A DNA stretch of 64,000 nt from Stenotrophomonas maltophilia (GCA_009912235.1 WNDS01000001.1:186001-250000); one strand, 5' to 3'. Positions 45,110-54,699 are shown, numbered from the stretch's first letter. A program made the numbers and translations. The notes: generated by a model not told the origin, from the sequence alone.

Positions 45110-47242
45110 TCAGAACCGGTAGTCGAGGGTCAGTTCGACCCGGCGGTCAGCGCCGAGCAGCCACTGTGTGGCGGTGTAGTACGCGGTGCTGTAGTACGCC
45201 TTGTCGAACACGTTGAACACCCGCGCGGTGATGCGCGTGTCCGGCCGCGCCTGCCAGGCCAGCGACAGGTCGGTGGTGGCATAGCCGGGCAGCACCAGGG
45301 TGTTGGCGTTGTCCGCGTAGCGCTTGCCTACATAGCGCACGCCACCGGCCAGCTGCCAGTCGGGCAGGAAGTGCCGGCACACCCAGGCATTCGCCAGGCG
45401 CTCGGCCACGTTCGGCGGCACGTTGCCATCGCGCGAGACCAGCACCGCCGGGCTGCCGGTGGTTTCCAGGAAATCCTCGAACTCGGCCTTCAGCACGGTG
45501 GCGTTGAAGTCCAGCGTCCACTCGGGCGCGAACGCCCAGTTCAACGAGGCTTCGATGCCACGCGAGGTCTGCGCGCCGATCTGCACGCGCTACGAGGGGT
45601 CCAGCGGGTCGCGGCTGAGCAGCCCGGTCTTGCGGATGCGGTAGGCGGCCAGCGTCCATTCGCCGCTGTCGAAGGCCTGCTTCACACCCACTTCGACCTG
45701 GCGACCCTTGGACAGATCGAACACGCCGTTGGCCGGGCTGATCATCAGCAGCCTGCTGACCGGGTCGGCCGCCTGCGAATACTGCGCGTAAACGCTGACG
45801 CCTGGGGTCACCACGAACACGGTTCCTGCGCGCCAGCCGGTACTGGAATAGCGCTTGGACAGGGCCTGCTGGCCGCTGACCAGGTCGGTGCGCTCGATCG
45901 TGGCGCGGTCGTGGCGCAGGCCACCCAGCACCGACCAGCGTTCGCTCAGTGCCAGCTGGTCCTCGGCGAACAACGCCAGCTGCTCGGCGCTGTTGCGGTA
46001 GCGCGGGATGTTCGGCGCGGCACTGATGAAATCACCGGGTACCGGCGCATACGGGTCGACCGGGCCGGAGCTGCCGGTATAGGTGTTGTTGGTGTGGGTG
46101 AAGTGCGCGCGGTTGGCATCCAGGCCGACGGCCAGCGCGGTGTCCAGCCCCCACAGCCGCTGCTTCACGCGCAGGGTCGAGGTCAGCCCGGTCTGGTCCT
46201 GCGTGTGGGTGATCTCGGTGTTGTCCGACCGGTCGATCAGCCCGCTGCGCGGGTTGTAGACATAGCGCTCGGCATTGCGCCAGTCGCGGTGGCTGTCGAT
46301 CTGGTAGAGCCGGGTCCGCCATTCCACGGCATCATTCGGCGTCCATACCGCATCGAGCTCGCTCCAGCGGTCACGGAAGCGGATCATGCTGTCGGCTACG
46401 TTGTAGTTTCGGTGGCGCAGCGCATCGCGCTGCTGGCCGTCGACCAGCGGCGTGCCGAAGTAGCGCATCGGTGCCTGGTAGCCCTCGGCATGGGTGAGGG
46501 TGAACTGCAGGTCGCTGCGCGGCTGCCACAGCAGTGCGCCACTGAAGGTGGCATCGGCGCTGCGGCCACGGTCGACCCAGCCACCGCTGTAGTTGCCGCT
46601 GGCATCCACCCGGTAGGCCAGCGTGGGCGAGAGCGCGCCGCCGGAGCCGACACCCAGCCGCGCGGTGTCTTCGCTGCCCACGGTGAGCTGCACTTCATTC
46701 TCGATGGCGCCGCGGCCGGGTTTCTTCGGCACGATGTTCACCACGCCGCCGATCGCACCATCGCCATACAGTACCGAGGCCGGGCCGCGCAACACTTCGA
46801 TGCGCTCGATGGACCAGGTGTCGAACGGGAAGGTGACGCCGACCCCGCCGTACTGGCGCAGGCCGTCGTACAGGCGCATGACCGACGCGCTGTCGGTGAA
46901 GCCGCGGCTGGACAGCGCGCTCAGGCCGTTGCCCGGGTGCGGCATGGCACTGATCGCGCCGGCACGGCTGATGGCATCGTTGACGCTGGCATCGCCACGC
47001 GCTTCCAGCTGCGCGCGGGTGACCACGGTGAGGCTGGCCGGAGTCTGCAGCGCATCCAGGCCCAGGCTGGAGCCGGTACTGGTGGCCAGGCCCAGCGTGC
47101 CGGGGCGGCTGTCGACCACGCGCACGGTATCGAGCGTGCGCAGCGGATCGTCGGCGGCATGGGCGGAAACGATGGAGGCAAGCGCGCAGGCGAGCGCGCT
47201 CAGGGTTCCCGCAGGGCGGGCAGCAGCAATACGTCGGGACAT
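45110..47242 (-). pseudogene. TonB-dependent receptor (probable copper/metal), interrupted by TAG
   Basis: The reading frame starts at 47242 with a signal peptide (ending SAHA-AD). A plug domain follows (LTVVTRAQLEARGDASVNDAISRAGAISAM, and SIERIEVLRGPASVLYGDGAIGGVVNIV). The barrel is interrupted by TAG at 45590-45592. In the same frame RVQIGAQTSRGIEASLNW continues to the terminal DYRF. The interrupted position reads DPS-stop-RVQIGAQ, where related receptors have Gln, so CAG has probably become TAG. Its neighbours, a Met/His-rich DUF2946 protein and a PepSY protein, point to copper. The lectin-like STN signalling domain is absent. Confidence 0.84.
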
Positions 47243-47442
47243 GGTGTTCACAGCAGGCAGGCACCCACCGCGCGGGCGGGGGCGCATCAACAGAACCCGG
47301 ACACGGGGCCGGGCAGGCAGGGCAGCCGTCCGGCGCAGGCCCAGCGGTGCACACAGGGGCGTGCACGGCATCGACACAGGCCACGCCACGCCCGCACGGG
47401 TGTGCGGACGCCGGCATGGACGTCAGGGCAACAGCGCAGGAC

Positions 47443-48024
47443 TCAGGCGGCCAGCGCCGGAGGGCCTCGTGCGGTGTAGCGGCGCAGCGGCAGTGCACGG
47501 TGCGGGCGGGCCAGGCCGGTGAGCGCGCGGCGCAGCGGCAGCGCGGCCACCAGCAGCCACAGCACGGCCAGCACCAGGGCGGTCATGCGTGCGGCGATGG
47601 CGCAGTATTCGCAGTCCACGCCCATGTCGTGGCCCGCATGGGGATCGACCACGGGTGCGGTGTCACCGCTGTGGTGGGCATGCGCGGCATCGGCGGGTGC
47701 GTCGCGCTGCATGCCGGCGTGCTTCATGTTGGTGTGCTGCATGGCGCCATGCCCCATGCCTTCATGATGCATGGCGTCGTGTTGCATGGCCTCATGGTGC
47801 ATGCCCTCGTGCGTCATGCCCTCATGCGCCATGCCCGGCATGTCCAGGGCAGGTGCCGCCATCGCATGCATCGGCGTGCCATGCGCTGTGCCCAATGCCG
47901 GGTACAGCACGGCGCGACTGACCAGTGGCGCGGCCACCAGCAACACGATCGCCAGCACCGCCAGGATCTGCATCCAGCGGAACATGCGGCGGGCGGGGCG
48001 TGGGTACACGTACACGGCGGCCAT
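47443..48024 (-). CDS. DUF2946-type protein with eight H-x-x-M-x repeats
   Basis: The 193-residue protein has one helix near the N terminus (about 18-40) and another at about 147-165. Between them, residues 67-106 consist of eight consecutive pentapeptides H-x-x-M-x (HEGMT, HEGMH, HEAMQ, HDAMH, HEGMG, HGAMQ, HTNMK, HAGMQ), followed by His-rich HAHHSGD and a CEYC motif (C138/C141). Alternating Met and His is typical of copper-binding segments. DUF2946 proteins are usually found next to TonB receptors for metals. The start may be later, at M14 (47985), because a -10-like TAGAAT overlaps the upstream start. Confidence 0.82.
   Translation of the reverse strand: MAAVYVYPRPARRMFRWMQILAVLAIVLLVAAPLVSRAVLYPALGTAHGTPMHAMAAPALDMPGMAHEGMTHEGMHHEAMQHDAMHHEGMGHGAMQHTNMKHAGMQRDAPADAAHAHHSGDTAPVVDPHAGHDMGVDCEYCAIAARMTALVLAVLWLLVAALPLRRALTGLARPHRALPLRRYTARGPPALAA
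47707..47826 (-). repeat. 15-base coding tandem repeat (H-x-x-M-x), eight copies
   Basis: The DNA encoding residues 67-106 is a degenerate tandem repeat of period 15 bases, each with CAT near its start and ATG near its middle. Such repeats can vary in number between strains. Confidence 0.75.
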
Positions 48025-48071
48025 TCTACGGATGTCGGCCGGATGTGGCAGGCGTCACCGTGGCCCAGCGC

Positions 48072-48090
48072 CTGCGACGGAGTGTCGCAG
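48072..48090 (-). terminator. Hairpin following the sensor kinase
   Basis: CTGCGAC-GGAGT-GTCGCAG forms a perfect 7-base-pair stem, six bases beyond the kinase stop codon on the minus strand. There is no T-run, so it may be a weak terminator or an attenuation point before the DUF2946 gene. Confidence 0.4.
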
Positions 48091-48095
48091 TGCGT

Positions 48096-49488
48096 TCAGT
48101 GCGGCACGGGGTGGGCCGGCAGCACCAGGCTGAACACGGTGCCGGCCGGGCCGGACTGCAGCTCCACCCGGACGCCGTGGGCCTGTGCGATGGCGCGGGT
48201 GATGGCCAGCCCCAGCCCGACACCCTCGTGGCGCGGCTGGTCGCGGCGGCGCGGGGCACGGTAGAAACGATCGAACAGCCGCGCCTGCTGGTCGTCGGGA
48301 ATGGGCGTGCCCCCGGTTGTGCACCGCGATGCGGCAACCCTGCGCGTCGGCGCCCAGCACGATGCGCACGCAGCTGCCGGCGGCCGCATGCTGCAGGGCG
48401 TTGGACAGCAGGTTCGCCAGTGCCCGGTGCAGCATCAACCGGTTGCCGTCCACGCTGGCTTCGCCGTCGCGCTGCAGCTGCAGCTGGCGGTCTTCGGCCA
48501 GCAGCCCGTAGAACTCCACCAGGGCATCGGCCACGGGTGCCAGCGCGACGGACTCGCGCGAGGGCAGCGGCGCACTGGCTTCGGCCTGCGCCAGGTACAG
48601 CAGATCGCCCGCGGTCTGCGAAAGCCGCTGCAGTTCCTCCGCACACGAGGCCAGCGCGTCACGGTAAGCCTCGTTGCTGCGCGGGTGGGCCAGCACCACG
48701 TGCACATGGGTCAGCACGTTGGTGATGGGCGTGCGCAGCTCGTGGGCCAGGTCGGCCGAGAACGCGGCCAGCCGGGTGAAATCCTGCTGCAGCCCGGCCA
48801 GCATGGCATTGAACGTCTGCGCCAGCTGTTCCAGTTCCACCGGCGCGCCGGAAGAAGACAGCCGCCGGTCCAGGCGCCCGGCGCTGACCTGGCGCGCTTC
48901 GTGGGCCAGCGTCTGCAGCGGGCGCAGGCTGCGCCGCACCACATAGCCGCCGAGCAGGCTGCTGGCCAGCGCAGCCGCCACGATGCACGCGGCCAGCAGC
49001 TGGTGGAAGCGCCGCAGGAACGCGGCATGGCGCGCGGCGTCGATGCCGAGCAGCACGCTCAGCGCGCCGCCCTCGGGCAGGGGCTGGCGTAGGTACAGCA
49101 CGTGTACGCGCTGGCCATCGGCCAGCTGCCAGTGGCGGCGCAGCGGGCGCACATCGACCGGCTGCTGCTGCGCGTAGGCCAGCAGGGCGGCAGGCGCGGT
49201 GGAAAACAGCAGCGTGCTGTCGGCGCTGCGCAGCGCGAAGGCCATGTCGGGATGATGATCCAGCGCATCGGCCAGCCGCGCAGCACGTTCGGCGGCCGGT
49301 TCATTGCGCGCGATATCGGCAATAAGCGCCGCCTTGTTCTCCAGTTCGGTGTAATCCTGCGCCACCAGGTTGTGCTGCACGCTCAGGCTGATCGCCACCC
49401 CGAGCGCGGCCATCACCGCCACGGTGACCACGTCGAACAGCACCGTCAGGCGGGCCGCAGTGGACAGCCGGCGGGCGCGCAGGCGCAT
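48096..49488 (-). pseudogene. Heavy-metal-type sensor histidine kinase (CusS/CopS-like), frameshifted
   Basis: The kinase starts at an ATG overlapping the response regulator stop. It has helices at about 12-35 and 155-180, an H-box (FSADLAHELRTPITNVLTHVHV) and an N-box (LHRALANLLSNALQHA). At 48310-48314 a run of five C (five G on the coding strand) appears to have one extra base. The expected reading VHNRGTPIPDDQQARLFDRFYRAPRRRDQ is then found in the neighbouring frame, followed by the G-box GVGLGLAITRAIAQAHG. Without the error the protein would have about 463 residues. It pairs with the regulator upstream and senses copper by context. Confidence 0.83.
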
Positions 49489-50183
49489 CAGCCGCGCACC
49501 ATGGCATCGTCCGGTGCCTCCAGCACGTAGCCCATGCCGCGTACGGTGACGATCAGCTTGTCGACGAAGGCATCGTCGACCTTGGCGCGCAGGCGGCGGA
49601 TCGCCACGTCGATGACGTTGGTGTCGCTGTCGAAGTTCATGTCCCACACCTGCGAGGCGATCAGCGACCGCGGCAGTACTTCACCGCGCCGACGCACCAG
49701 CAGTTCCAGCAGGGCGTATTCCTTCTGGCTGAGCGCGATGCGGCGGCCCGCGCGCTCCACGCGCCGGCGCAGCGTGTCCGCCACCAGGTCGGCCACCACG
49801 ATACGCTCGGCCTGCGGTGCTGCCTGCCCGCGGCGCAGCAGGGTACGCACGCGGGCCAGCAGTTCGGCGAACGCGAAGGGCTTGGCCAGGTAGTCGTCGG
49901 CGCCAAGCTCCAGGCCCTGCACGCGGTCGGAGATGCTGCTGCGCGCGGTCAAGAACAGCACCGGTACCGGCAGGCCGGCGGCACGCAGCCGCGACAGCAC
50001 GTTCCAGCCGTCCAGGCTGGGCAGCATCACATCGAGGATGACCAGCTGGTACTCGCCACTGCCGGCCTGGTGCAGCCCGTCCAGGCCGTCATCCACCAGG
50101 TCCACGGTGTAGCCGGCCTCCACCAGCCCTTGCCGCAGGTAGCTGCCGGTCTTCGGCTCGTCTTCGATGATCAGCAGCTTCAT
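49488..50183 (-). CDS. Heavy-metal-type response regulator (CusR/CopR-like)
   Basis: The 231-residue regulator has D51 in [14 protein letters not shown] and a lysine in DDYLAKPF. The winged helix includes [54 protein letters not shown]. The [10 protein letters not shown] signature is that of the copper/silver group. It lies between copD and its kinase. It should bind the CopR-like box upstream of copC and perhaps sites before the DUF2946/TonB receptor operon. Confidence 0.91.
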   Translation of the reverse strand: MKLLIIEDEPKTGSYLRQGLVEAGYTVDLVDDGLDGLHQAGSGEYQLVILDVMLPSLDGWNVLSRLRAAGLPVPVLFLTARSSISDRVQGLELGADDYLAKPFAFAELLARVRTLLRRGQAAPQAERIVVADLVADTLRRRVERAGRRIALSQKEYALLELLVRRRGEVLPRSLIASQVWDMNFDSDTNVIDVAIRRLRAKVDDAFVDKLIVTVRGMGYVLEAPDDAMVRG

Positions 50184-50239
50184 GACGGCACCGGCGGAAA
50201 GCAGGGAAAGGGTTCAGGCTACCAGAGCGCCGCGCGCGC

Positions 50240-51127
50240 TCACGACAGCGGGTCCAGCGTGCCCAGCACCGCCACGCAGGCCAGCACCAGCACGACGAGC
50301 CTGGCCTCGCAGGCCAGGCTGGCGCGCAGCCGCGATGCCGCCTTGGCCGTCTGCGCCGGGTCCGCCAGCGCCGCGCGCAGGGCCGGCACCAGCCGCCAGC
50401 GGTGCAGCGCGGCCAGGCCCAGCATGCCTGCCACCAGCGCCAGCTTCAGCAGCAGCCAGTGGCCGTGCGCGGTGCCGGCCAGTGTGGCCAGAGTGCCGTC
50501 CATGTCCACGTAGCTGTAGCTGCCGGTAACCGCCAGCACCACCACGATGACCGTGCCGGGCCAGGCGAAATCGTGCAGAGCCTGCTGCAGCGCCAGTGCA
50601 CGCTCACGCAGGCCGGCACCGCGCCAGTGCAGGGTGCGAGCCAGCAGGCCGGCGATCGCCGCAACCCACGCCCCGGCCGCCAGCAGGTGGACGATGCCAC
50701 CGAGCAGTCGCAGCTGACCCAGCAGACCTTCGCCGGCGGTGGCGTGCCCGTTCCAGGCCAGGCTGCCCAGTGCGGTGGCGGCCAGCACAGCGAACTCGGT
50801 CTGCCGCGTGGTGCCGTGCAGGCGGCGCAGGCCCAGCAGGCCGAGGCAGCCGAGCAGCGCGGCGGTGCACAGCAGCGCGGCGCGACCCACCGGCATGCTG
50901 CCGAAGTACCACAGGGCACTGTCGGCATCCACGCCGGCCCAGCCGGTGCCCAGCACGCTGCACAGCCGGGTGATGGCCTCTACCACCACCAGCAGCAGGG
51001 TCGCCAGCAGCAGCACGCCGGTGGTGCGCGGGCGGGCGGTGGCGCGTCGTTGCAGTGCCTGCCCGAACAGCAGCATCAGCACCAGGTACAGCGCCAGGCG
51101 CAGCAGGTAGGGCGCCATGTCGGCCAT
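50240..51127 (-). CDS. copD: Copper-resistance protein CopD (inner-membrane copper transporter)
   Basis: The 295-residue protein has about eight membrane helices and conserved CopD features: His in LAWNGHATAGEGLLG and GGIVHLLAAGAWVAAIAGLL, and TGSYSYVD before the C-terminal helices. CopD moves copper across the inner membrane with CopC as periplasmic partner. It starts 12 bases after copC and precedes the regulator gene. Confidence 0.9.
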   Translation of the reverse strand: MADMAPYLLRLALYLVLMLLFGQALQRRATARPRTTGVLLLATLLLVVVEAITRLCSVLGTGWAGVDADSALWYFGSMPVGRAALLCTAALLGCLGLLGLRRLHGTTRQTEFAVLAATALGSLAWNGHATAGEGLLGQLRLLGGIVHLLAAGAWVAAIAGLLARTLHWRGAGLRERALALQQALHDFAWPGTVIVVVLAVTGSYSYVDMDGTLATLAGTAHGHWLLLKLALVAGMLGLAALHRWRLVPALRAALADPAQTAKAASRLRASLACEARLVVLVLACVAVLGTLDPLS

Positions 51128-51139
51128 GAGCGCACCCGC

Positions 51140-51517
51140 TTACTTGATGGTGAAGGTGAACTCGCCGGTCATCGGGTGGCTGTCCTGCCCGACCGCGCGC
51201 CACTGCAGGCGGTAGCTGCCGGCCGGCAGCAGGCTGCCGAAGGTGGCGCGCAGAGTGTGCCCATCGTCCAGCACCTGCTGCTGCGCCGGTGCCATCGGCA
51301 TCTGCATGCTGCCGTGGCCCATGCTCAGCTGCAGCTGGGTGGCGCGCGGCATCACCGCTTCGTTGAACTCCAGGTCGATCTGCGCGGTAGGTGCCACCGC
51401 AGCGCCCTGCGCCGGGGTGGAGCGCAGCAGCGCCGGATGCGCCAGCGCAAGCGGGACAACGGCCAGCGCCAGCAGGGCGGCGGCGGCGATAGCGGTACGG
51501 CGGAAGACAACGGTCAT
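51140..51517 (-). CDS. copC: Periplasmic copper-binding protein CopC
   Basis: The 125-residue protein has a signal peptide cleaved after ALA, leaving an N-terminal His (H27, mature H1). The Cu(II)-binding brace is completed by an Asp-x-His pair (DSHPMTGEFTFTI). A Met-rich loop (MGHGSMQMPMAP) resembles the Cu(I) site. The family's LEFNEAVMP motif is present. It is the first gene of the copC-copD-RR-HK operon. Confidence 0.93.
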   Translation of the reverse strand: MTVVFRRTAIAAAALLALAVVPLALAHPALLRSTPAQGAAVAPTAQIDLEFNEAVMPRATQLQLSMGHGSMQMPMAPAQQQVLDDGHTLRATFGSLLPAGSYRLQWRAVGQDSHPMTGEFTFTIK

Positions 51518-51541
51518 GGCCAGGTCCTTTCAGGAATGAAG

Positions 51542-51564
51542 GGCGCAGGCTAGGGGCCTGCGCC
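51542..51564 (-). terminator. Stem-loop after the alpha/beta-hydrolase gene
   Basis: GGCGCAGGC-TAGGG-GCCTGCGCC has a perfect 9-base-pair stem and lies between the hydrolase stop (51619) and copC. A short CTTCATT stretch follows on the minus strand. It separates the two transcripts. Confidence 0.45.
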
Positions 51565-51585
51565 TTTCAACCGCCTGACCCGGAC

Positions 51586-51600
51586 ATTACCGGTTCGTCA
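51586..51600 (-). promoter_or_regulatory. CopR-like box upstream of copC
   Basis: On the minus strand the sequence is TGACG-AACCG-GTAAT. It fits the CopR motif described in P. aeruginosa (TGACA-N5-GTAAT) except for one base. It lies 69 bases before the copC ATG, at a promoter-like distance. Confidence 0.45.
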
Positions 51601-51618
51601 TCTGGACCGTCGCGGCGC

Positions 51619-52401
51619 TTACTTCAGCGCCGGACGGCCGGCGGCGGCGAGGATCAGGTTGGCGATCTCGCGCGGGTGCGACACCAGCGACAGGTGGCCC
51701 GAGGCCAGCTCCACGGTGTGAGCGCCCATGCGCTTGGCCAGGAAGCGCTGCAGGTCCGGCGAGGTGGTCTGGTCGTCACGCGAGACGGCATACCAGCTGG
51801 ACGTGGTGTGCCAGGCGGCCGCCGTGGTGCGGTCGTTGAACAGCGTGGCCCTGATCGGCTGCTGCACGGCGTACAGGGTGTGCGCCAGCGTACTGGGCAC
51901 GCCGTTGGCGAAGTGGTCCAGGAACGCGCGTTCCCCCAGCGTGGCCACGCCATCGTGGGTCTCCACGCCGGCGCGCACCGGCATGGTCGGGAAGCGTGCG
52001 GCCAGCGCGCCGAAGTCCTCACCGGCGTCCGGTGCACGCGCCGCCACGTAGACCAGCGCGGTCACCTTCGGGTCCACGCCGGCTTCGGAAATGACATTGC
52101 CGGCATACGAATGGCCGACCAGCACGGTGGGGCCCTGCTGCTGCGCCAGCGCGCGGCGGGTGGCGGCCACATCATCGCCCAGCGAGGTGAGCGGGTTCTG
52201 CACGGCGGTGACATGCAGGCCGGCCCGCTGCAGCAGCGGGATGACCTGCGCCCAGCTGGAGCCATCGGCCCAGGCGCCATGCACCAGCACCACGTTGCTG
52301 GCGGGTGCCGGCGGGGCAGCGGCCGGGGCGGCACCGGCGGCGCCGGCGAACAGGACAGCCAGGCCGAACAGCATGGCGCGGGGGAAGCGGCAGAGATTCA
52401 T
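51619..52401 (-). CDS. Exported alpha/beta hydrolase
   Basis: From the ATG at 52401 (AAGGA upstream) the protein has 260 residues with a signal peptide (about 1-25). The fold signature VVLVHGAWADGSSW is followed by the nucleophile elbow GHSYAG (S98) and a His in SGHLSLVSHP near the C terminus. Relatives are esterases or hydrolases of small molecules with similar motifs (salicylate-esterase/hydroxynitrile-lyase-like). It is alone on its strand. An ORF extension to 52437 is not supported. Confidence 0.85.
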   Translation of the reverse strand: MNLCRFPRAMLFGLAVLFAGAAGAAPAAAPPAPASNVVLVHGAWADGSSWAQVIPLLQRAGLHVTAVQNPLTSLGDDVAATRRALAQQQGPTVLVGHSYAGNVISEAGVDPKVTALVYVAARAPDAGEDFGALAARFPTMPVRAGVETHDGVATLGERAFLDHFANGVPSTLAHTLYAVQQPIRATLFNDRTTAAAWHTTSSWYAVSRDDQTTSPDLQRFLAKRMGAHTVELASGHLSLVSHPREIANLILAAAGRPALK

Positions 52402-52511
52402 GAGGGGGTCCTTGGAGGGGAAACACGGTTGCTTCACCTACCTGTTCGCTGCAGGCAGGCGATTCGTTACAGGCCCCCGTTACCAGCCGTTGCCGAAGGC
52501 GCCCGTATACT

Positions 52512-52516
52512 CGCCG
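52512..52516 (+). promoter_or_regulatory. -10-like element upstream of the sigma gene
   Basis: GTATACT (about 52506-52512) lies about 40 bases before the sigma gene and is AT-rich in GC-rich DNA. A GTTAC element occurs about 25 bases upstream. It may be an autoregulated ECF promoter. Confidence 0.3.
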
Positions 52517-52549
52517 CCGTTCATCCTGCGTAAGGCCGGCCCCGTTCCG

Positions 52550-53110
52550 ATGCATACCCGCGCGTCCCGCTGGACCGTTGCGCTGCTGGCTGCCCGGCAC
52601 GGCGACGCCGTGGCCTATGCCGGGTTCCTGCAGGAGCTGGCCGGGTTCCTGCGCCGTTTCGTGACCCGGCAGCTGGCGCTGGCGGGAGGCGGCAGCAGCG
52701 ATGCCGAGGATGTGGTGCAGGAGGTGCTGCTGGCCGTGCACCAGCAGCATGCGCGCTGGGATGAGACGCGGCCGCTGCTGCCGTGGCTGCATGCCATCGT
52801 GCGCTACAAGATCAACGATGCCTGCCGGCGCAGCAGCCGCGATACCCGCCGCCACCTCGACCTGGACGCGCAGCGCTGGGAGGCGCTGCTGGGCGATGAG
52901 GGCGCCAGCCCGGAGGCGCAGCTGGATGTGGTGCGCCTGCTGGCGGCGCTGCCGCCGCGCCAGCAGCAGCTGGTACGTGCGGTGCACCTGGAAGGCCGCA
53001 GCGCCCGCGAAGTGGCTGACCAGTTCCATTCCAACGAAGGTGCGGTGCGGGTGACCCTGCACCGCGCACTGCGCCGCCTGAGCGAGCGCGCGCGAGGAGA
53101 TGCACGATGA
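52550..53110 (+). CDS. ECF RNA polymerase sigma factor
   Basis: The 186-residue sigma factor has region 2 (about 35-100, with DAEDVVQEVLLAVHQQHARWD and LLPWLHAIVRYKINDACRR) and region 4 (about 120-180, LPPRQQQLVRAVHLEGRSAREVADQFHSNEGAVRVTLHRALRRL). It is followed with a four-base overlap by a DUF1109-type membrane protein, which should act as its anti-sigma factor. The AraC gene lies on the opposite strand beyond. Confidence 0.9.
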   Translation: MHTRASRWTVALLAARHGDAVAYAGFLQELAGFLRRFVTRQLALAGGGSSDAEDVVQEVLLAVHQQHARWDETRPLLPWLHAIVRYKINDACRRSSRDTRRHLDLDAQRWEALLGDEGASPEAQLDVVRLLAALPPRQQQLVRAVHLEGRSAREVADQFHSNEGAVRVTLHRALRRLSERARGDAR

Positions 53111-53763
53111 ATCCGGTTCCTTCCGTTTCGAACACGCCGGCCGACACCGCCGCGCTGATTGCCCGGTTGTCCGCGGCGCCCGGCCTGGGGGATGCACCGG
53201 TACGGCGCCGGCGTTGGCTGGCGCTGCCGCTGGGTGCGCTGGCTGCACTGGCGGTGGTGCTGCTGCTGGCCGGCGCGCGTGCCGATCTGGCGGCCGTGCT
53301 GGGCACGCCGCTGTTCGCGTTCAAGGTCGCCAGCATGCTGCTGCTGGTGCTGGCCGCCGGCGTGCTGGCGTTGCGTGCCGGCCAACCGGGCAGGGCGCTG
53401 CGGCCGCTGCGCTGGCTGTGGCCGTTGCTGCTGCTGGTGTTGGGCGGGCTGTGGCTGGATGGTTCGGGCTACCCGCTGCTGGGGGCGTCGCGCGCGTCGG
53501 TGGCGCGCTGCGTGGGCGTGATCGTGCTGGCCGCGCTGCCGGTACTGGCCGCTGCGCTGTGGTGGCTGCGCGCTGCGGTTCCGACCCGCCCGGCGCTGGC
53601 CGGTGCGCTGGCGGGGATGCTGGCCGGTGGTGTGGCGGCGCTGGCCTACACGGTGGCCTGCCTGAACGATGGCGCCGCGTTCGTAGCGCTGTGGTACCAC
53701 GTGGCGGCGCTGATCGTGGCCGGCATCGGGGCGCTGCTGGGGCGGCTGCTGCTGCGCTGGTAG
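53107..53763 (+). CDS. DUF1109/NrsF-family membrane anti-sigma factor
   Basis: The 218-residue protein has a short cytoplasmic N-terminus and six membrane helices in three pairs. The C-terminal segment CLNDGAAFVALWYHVAAL holds the conserved Cys and Trp-Tyr typical of NrsF-type regulators. In Caulobacter and relatives these hold ECF sigma factors until metal or oxidative stress. It ends with TAG. A role in metal stress would fit the copper genes nearby, but is inferred. Confidence 0.85.
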   Translation: MNPVPSVSNTPADTAALIARLSAAPGLGDAPVRRRRWLALPLGALAALAVVLLLAGARADLAAVLGTPLFAFKVASMLLLVLAAGVLALRAGQPGRALRPLRWLWPLLLLVLGGLWLDGSGYPLLGASRASVARCVGVIVLAALPVLAAALWWLRAAVPTRPALAGALAGMLAGGVAALAYTVACLNDGAAFVALWYHVAALIVAGIGALLGRLLLRW

Positions 53764-53772
53764 TGCGGCCTC

Positions 53773-54699
53773 TCAGCCTTCGCGCAGCCGCCGGGCCACT
53801 TCCCGGAACCCACGCGGGGCCATGCCGGCGGAGCGCTTGAACGCGGTGCTGAACGCGCTTTCCGAGCTGTAGCCCAGGCGGCCGGCGAGGGTGGCGATGC
53901 TGATGTCCTCATCGCGCATGCGCCCTCGGCCAGGCGCATGCGCCATTCGGTCAGGTAGGCCACCGGCGTGACCCCTGCCGTCGCACGGAAGTGCGCGGCG
54001 AACGCGCTGCGTGACATCGCCGCCGCGCGCCAGTTCCTGCAATCCCCAGCCGCGTGCCGGGTCGGCATGCATCAGCGCCATCGCCGGCCCGAGCCTGCGG
54101 TCGGCAATCGCGCGCAGCGTGCCGCTGGGCAGCGCCTGCGCGGACTGCAGGTGGATGCGCAGCACGGCCAGGAACATCAGCTGGATCAGGTGCGAGCAGG
54201 CCAGCGCGGCGCCGGCAGGGTGTGCGGTGCGTTCTTCCACCAACTGCGCCAGCAGCCAGCGCAGCGGCTCGGCACGCGAGCTGCCGGCCTGCACGTGGAT
54301 CAGCGCGGGCAACACGTCGCCCAGCAGGCGCCCGGTGACCGGGTCGAGGCGCACGTGGCCGCCGATCTGCTCGCAGCTCTGGCCGTCACCGAGTACGGCG
54401 GTCTTGTCGTCGGTGCCGGTGAACACCGAGGTTGCCTGCACCGGCGCCACCGCCGGGTCGCTGCACAGCACGAAACCGCGCGGCGCGGTGAGCACGAAGA
54501 CATCGCCTTCCAACACCCGCTGCGGCTGCGCGGCGCCGTCCAGCAGCAGCCAGCAGCTGCCTTTGACCAGGGCGAAGAACTTCAGCTTGTCCGGTGGCGG
54601 GAACTGCAGTGACCAGTCGCCACCGACGCGGAAGCCCCCGGCCACCACCGGTTGCACGTTGGCCAGGTGCAGCAGATCGGAAAGAGGGTCGGTACGCAT
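53773..54699 (-). CDS. AraC-family regulator with cupin domain, two compensating frameshifts
   Basis: From the ATG at 54699 the 308-residue frame is open. An N-terminal cupin part (FPPPDKLKFFALVKGSCWLLLDGAAQ) and a C-terminal helix-turn-helix (DISIATLAGRLGYSSESAFSTAFKRSAGMAPRGFRE) are in the same frame. Between them (about 53925-54025) the translation is nonsense (VTQRVRRALPCDGRGHAGG), while the neighbouring frame holds the expected first helix-turn-helix (AAAMSRSAFAAHFRATAGVTPVAYLTEWRMRLAE). A one-base gain near 54020 and a one-base loss near 53922 explain it. It is divergent from the MFS gene, presumably its target. Confidence 0.8.
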   Translation of the reverse strand: MRTDPLSDLLHLANVQPVVAGGFRVGGDWSLQFPPPDKLKFFALVKGSCWLLLDGAAQPQRVLEGDVFVLTAPRGFVLCSDPAVAPVQATSVFTGTDDKTAVLGDGQSCEQIGGHVRLDPVTGRLLGDVLPALIHVQAGSSRAEPLRWLLAQLVEERTAHPAGAALACSHLIQLMFLAVLRIHLQSAQALPSGTLRAIADRRLGPAMALMHADPARGWGLQELARGGDVTQRVRRALPCDGRGHAGGLPDRMAHAPGRGRMRDEDISIATLAGRLGYSSESAFSTAFKRSAGMAPRGFREVARRLREG

